From contig JARHVA010001922.1 of the NCBI GenBank assembly GCA_037957365.1, forward strand, positions 2,882,001 to 2,946,000: 64,000 nt of DNA. The letters run 5' to 3'. The DNA is from Torreya grandis (Eukaryota; Streptophyta; Pinopsida; Cupressales; Taxaceae). Each line of letters opens with the position of its first letter. The first letter of the stretch is position 1. Positions 60,891 to 64,000 of this stretch are shown piece by piece. Under the pieces are notes generated by a model that made no database searches, was not told where the DNA came from, and saw only the letters and a list, made by a program, of their open reading frames with translations. The translations under genes and the position numbers were made by a program.

Positions 60891-61901
60891 TTGAATATGT
60901 GATGCAATGTGGAAGTTATTCCTCTATGGTATGACCCTATTTTGAGGTAATGAAAGTATAAAATAGTAGTTAACTTACCTCAAAAGGATAATATAACCAT
61001 GTAAGTTGTGAATCTACCATGTAACATATAGATGGAACATGTCTAGGTAGATATATCATTGAAGCATGTGATCACACTAAGTCCTTAGATGTATGATGTA
61101 GATCATGGAAACATCTAGATAGTAATAGTAAATGCTTAAAAAACAATCAAGCATACAGACAAGAGCACTCAAAAGAAAATCAAAAGATAATGGTCCAATG
61201 AGACCTCAAGCAATGGGCATGTTAAAATGTTGCATAATCCAAGGGATATGACTTAGTCAAATGTCTACAAAAGTAAACATGACACAGTTAATTGTTAATA
61301 TACAATAACTAATGAAATATTAAAATGTCCAAGAGGTAAACAAATGAATGGGGGATGAAAAAAATAGAGCATATTCAAATGCTCAAACACGTAAGACAAT
61401 AGAAAGGTAAGACACTCAAGGTAGTGTATAAATAAAAGTATAAGTAACCAATATAAACATACCATACTATTCCATGGATATATGTCTTAGCAAAAAATGT
61501 TAAGTACATATCATATCAAGTACACTATGAAAGATATAAGCATGGATAAAATCATGTGTAAGTACATATATGAACACAAACATGATATTATAAAATGACC
61601 ATAAAATTATATAACCTGGATGTATCATGATCATAAAGGTAGATGCCCCCAACATCCTTATGATGTGAGTAGAGGGAAATCCCTACATCTTAAAAACCAT
61701 AGATCATGTATCTATGTATGCCTGAGTCACACTCAAAATATGTGTGGAACACATGTATATAGGAAATATTGACATGCCATTTAAAAAAATGGAACCAAAA
61801 CATATATTCTAAGGAGCTAATAGAACATGTAAATGTGAGACATATTTTTAGATTTTTTAAGTTTTTTTATTGTATTTTTGTAATATGTGAGACATTTCAA
61901 C

Positions 61902-63262
61902 TGTTGGGTGTCGTTATCCCCTTCATTTAATCAACTTTATGTTGATGTCATATTTAACCAGGGCTGTGTATGAAGTTGTATGCAACAAGAAGAATCATAA
62001 TGATTTAGTAATTAAATGGGGGTATTTGTATATTTTTCTTGTTTTGGGGGGGTTTTTAATGTCTTAAGGATTTCTTGGTTAAAACCTTATTGAAATCAAA
62101 CCATGCAAATCTGCTAGAATAAACACACATTGCAGAAATGAAATTGATTGCTAGAAATAAACACATGATGCAAGAATGAAATTGATTATGGAAATAAACA
62201 CGCTTTGTAGGAATGAAATTGATTGCTGGAAATAAACATACATTGCAGAAGTGAAAATTTAATCTAAAATGCCTATAGGAACAAATTTACAACAAATCTT
62301 AATTTTAAAGAGTTGGAAGCATTTATAAATTTAACAGAGTTACCTATTTATTTTTTCTAATAGAAATATAAATACCGATAAAAATGAAGATCCTGGTCCT
62401 TTGGAGGAGTGGGCTCTTGCTCTGCCTAGAACAGGATTTGAACAATTCAATTTGCTTACAAAATAGGAATGGCTATTTCATTGATAAAAAAATGTTCTGT
62501 ATTACAAATATACCAAGCTATCCTTTTTCTCTCTATTCTTCTACTATCTTATCTATTTTTCTTCTCCCTTTTTTTTATTATCTATATCAGGTCTATATAT
62601 ATAGATGCTTTGATGGCTATAACTGTTTCATAGATATGATAGAACAGAATTGTGCCCATAATAGATGCTGAATCAAGATGTGGTTGGATGTCCAGTTGTG
62701 TGATAATTGTCTTGATTCTGCTAGTTCAAAAAATCAAGAATCTATTCTTGATTTAATGGGATCATTGATCTTTAACAGATCACTAGCCATTTGGAATAGA
62801 TCCTCATTAGTTCCATATCTAGCCACAAAAGTTATGGAACTTATTTGAAGGAGTACTAGAGCTAAATATAGAGTTCCAGAGCTAAGTCAAAAAATGTGAC
62901 AACTTGAAATAGTATGATGAAGTTCCAAAACTGACTGTGATGGTTCCAGAATAGATTTTGCAAGTTTTAGAACTAATATGAATTGAGTCTAATGCTTCAA
63001 AAAAACATGTAATCCACTTCATATTTATTCTTTAGCCTGATGATGACCTATTTTATTGCAAAACTAAAATTTTCTAGCACACTTGTTAGGATTCACAGGT
63101 CTTTTAAAACGTTAGAATCACAATCAATAAAAGATGGATAATCACATCCTAACTCATCTTAGATCAAAATAAAAGTTAAAAAATGCAATCGAACTTAATA
63201 AAAAGAGAGAGTAATATGAGGTCATTTATTATACATTTATTGGGCATATCCTGGCCTCATCA
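61902..63262 (-). repeat. 3' LTR of element G
   Basis: Plus-strand start TGTTGGGTGTCG and end GGCCTCATCA; the minus-strand start TGATGAGG abuts the polypurine tract. No second copy in the window. It contains a four-copy tandem block and a perfect 11-base-arm hairpin at 62731-62754. Confidence 0.58.
62115..62265. repeat. 37-38-bp tandem repeat in the LTR of element G
   Basis: Four copies of GAAATAAACACA---TGCAGAAATGAAATTGATTG, starting near 62115, 62153, 62190 and 62228 (hyphens mark variable positions). Confidence 0.8.
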
Positions 63263-63274
63263 TTTCCCCCATAC
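63263..63274 (-). other. Polypurine tract of element G
   Basis: GTATGGGGGAAA on the minus strand, directly before the LTR start. Confidence 0.6.
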
Positions 63275-63359
63275 TTGTTTGTAAGTCCCTTTACAAACTT
63301 CATTCTTCAAATTTAGGATTGTATATCCTGCATTCCATTTGATTACTTAGATCAAATGG

Positions 63360-64000
63360 CTAATATTGAATGTCCCAATGCTTTGACTCAGAAGTACTAT
63401 ACCCTGCTCTTGCTTCTACTTTTCTTTTCCATTCCTCAAATTGAGTGGGATGTTGAGGTTCTCTATTTTGCCAAGGAGATATGGGGGTGAGAAGTAGAGG
63501 TGGCCTTGTCCGCATTCCTATCCATATGTTCAGAGGAGTTTCATTGATATAGGGAATTATTGTGCATAAAGATTTTGCCCTTTCTAAACTCCAGATCAAA
63601 TTTGAAGGGGATATTACTTCCCTTCTTTTCAATGCCACTAGGAGAAATTCCCATCTTTTTAAACATGCATCATAGATATTATCAAAATTTGCCCTTTCAT
63701 AGGAGGTGAAGACATCCATGCTTTACTGTAAACTAAAAAGATAAGGTCCCTTGAATTTATCATTAAATGCATGGAATTGGAAATATGTAGCAAAGGCAGA
63801 TGGATTACTATAATGAATTCTCATACAGAGACCAGATGAACTAGCCTTTGACCAATGTTCTGACTCCCTTTCTTTCCATGCAATCTGATTTTGAAGAATA
63901 GAGACAAATACATTAAGCTGGATTTCTCCTACATAAAAATTGATCATAAAACCTATATTTATTTCTAGCATAAAATTGTAGAGGTAAAATTCACAAAGAA
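63360..64000 (-). pseudogene. Unrecognised reading frame at the 3' end of element G
   Basis: One minus-strand frame runs from beyond the right edge to 63360, broken only by a TAA at 63723. Visible residues include YERANFDNIYDACLKRW, VALKRREVISPSNLIW, IPYINETPLNIWIGMRTRPP and NREPQHPTQFEEWKRKVEA. It is Trp/Arg-rich, with no membrane segment. It sits about 90 bases before the polypurine tract, where Gypsy integrase, Copia RNase H or an env-like frame would normally end, but it matches none that I recognise. Confidence 0.45.

Larger units (their letters stand above)
61902..64000 (-). mobile_element. Element G: LTR retroelement entering from the right edge, inserted in C
   Basis: The 3' LTR (61902-63262) is followed on its right by a polypurine tract (minus strand), then by a minus-strand reading frame that runs off the window. 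The family is undetermined because no reverse transcriptase or integrase is visible here. Confidence 0.6.

Noticed and set aside
62731..62754. Perfect hairpin (AAATCAAGAAT-CT-ATTCTTGATTT) as a transcription terminator
   Set aside because: Plant polymerase II does not use hairpin terminators; it lies within an LTR and is better treated as a local inverted repeat.

Overview
This is a gene-poor, AT-rich, retrotransposon-dominated stretch of a large plant nuclear genome. The evidence is plant-type LTR elements primed by initiator-Met tRNA-like sites, a plant L1-type LINE ending in an RNase H domain, a tRNA-headed SINE, and one intron-containing gene of the plant O-fucosyltransferase family. Stacked, decayed Copia and Gypsy elements with long LTRs fit a conifer or similar giant genome, but that is inference. 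I can support only one ordinary host gene (40,063-42,029, minus strand).

Layout. 1-4,088 is the right part of a SIRE-like Copia element that has lost most of pol; its LTR carries two minisatellites. 4,089-8,827 is old unassigned DNA with one decayed unknown reading frame. 8,828-9,512 is a 135-bp satellite. From about 9,520 to 38,124 there is a nest. A purine-rich, ORF-less LTR element (E, plus strand; 5' LTR remnant 9,520-9,916, 3' LTR 37,246-38,124) was entered by element B (11,157-23,661, minus) and element A (24,208-34,961, minus; perfect 5-bp target duplication GAGGT). A and B are related Gypsy elements with recognisable gag and protease but no visible reverse transcriptase or integrase. 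B's 3' LTR later received a tRNA-derived SINE (12,089-12,407), and B's interior received a 5'-truncated LINE (15,095-19,019) flanked by a perfect 16-bp target duplication. That LINE carries a 611-codon extra frame downstream of its RNase H. The interior of A holds a 0.66-kb-arm inverted repeat (27,641-28,983) whose arms read as a decayed SPT6-like coding fragment.

The host gene has five exons, all with GT-AG introns. It encodes a type II membrane protein of the GDP-fucose O-fucosyltransferase family, but the arginine expected in the HLR-x-E motif is leucine. Its promoter side (42.0-45.8 kb) is AT-rich and otherwise empty.

From 45,767 to the right edge is a second nest. Element C is another minus-strand member of the A/B group (3' LTR 45,767-47,111). 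It was entered by a decayed plus-strand Gypsy element D with gag, protease, reverse transcriptase, RNase H and integrase (47,690-59,932; its 5' LTR lost its first 2.85 kb), and then by a minus-strand element G (61,902 to beyond the edge). G has an unrecognised reading frame next to its polypurine tract. Apart from the O-fucosyltransferase gene, every protein-like signal I see is a broken transposable-element relic. The two features most worth follow-up are the LINE's 3' extra frame and the SPT6-like hairpin.
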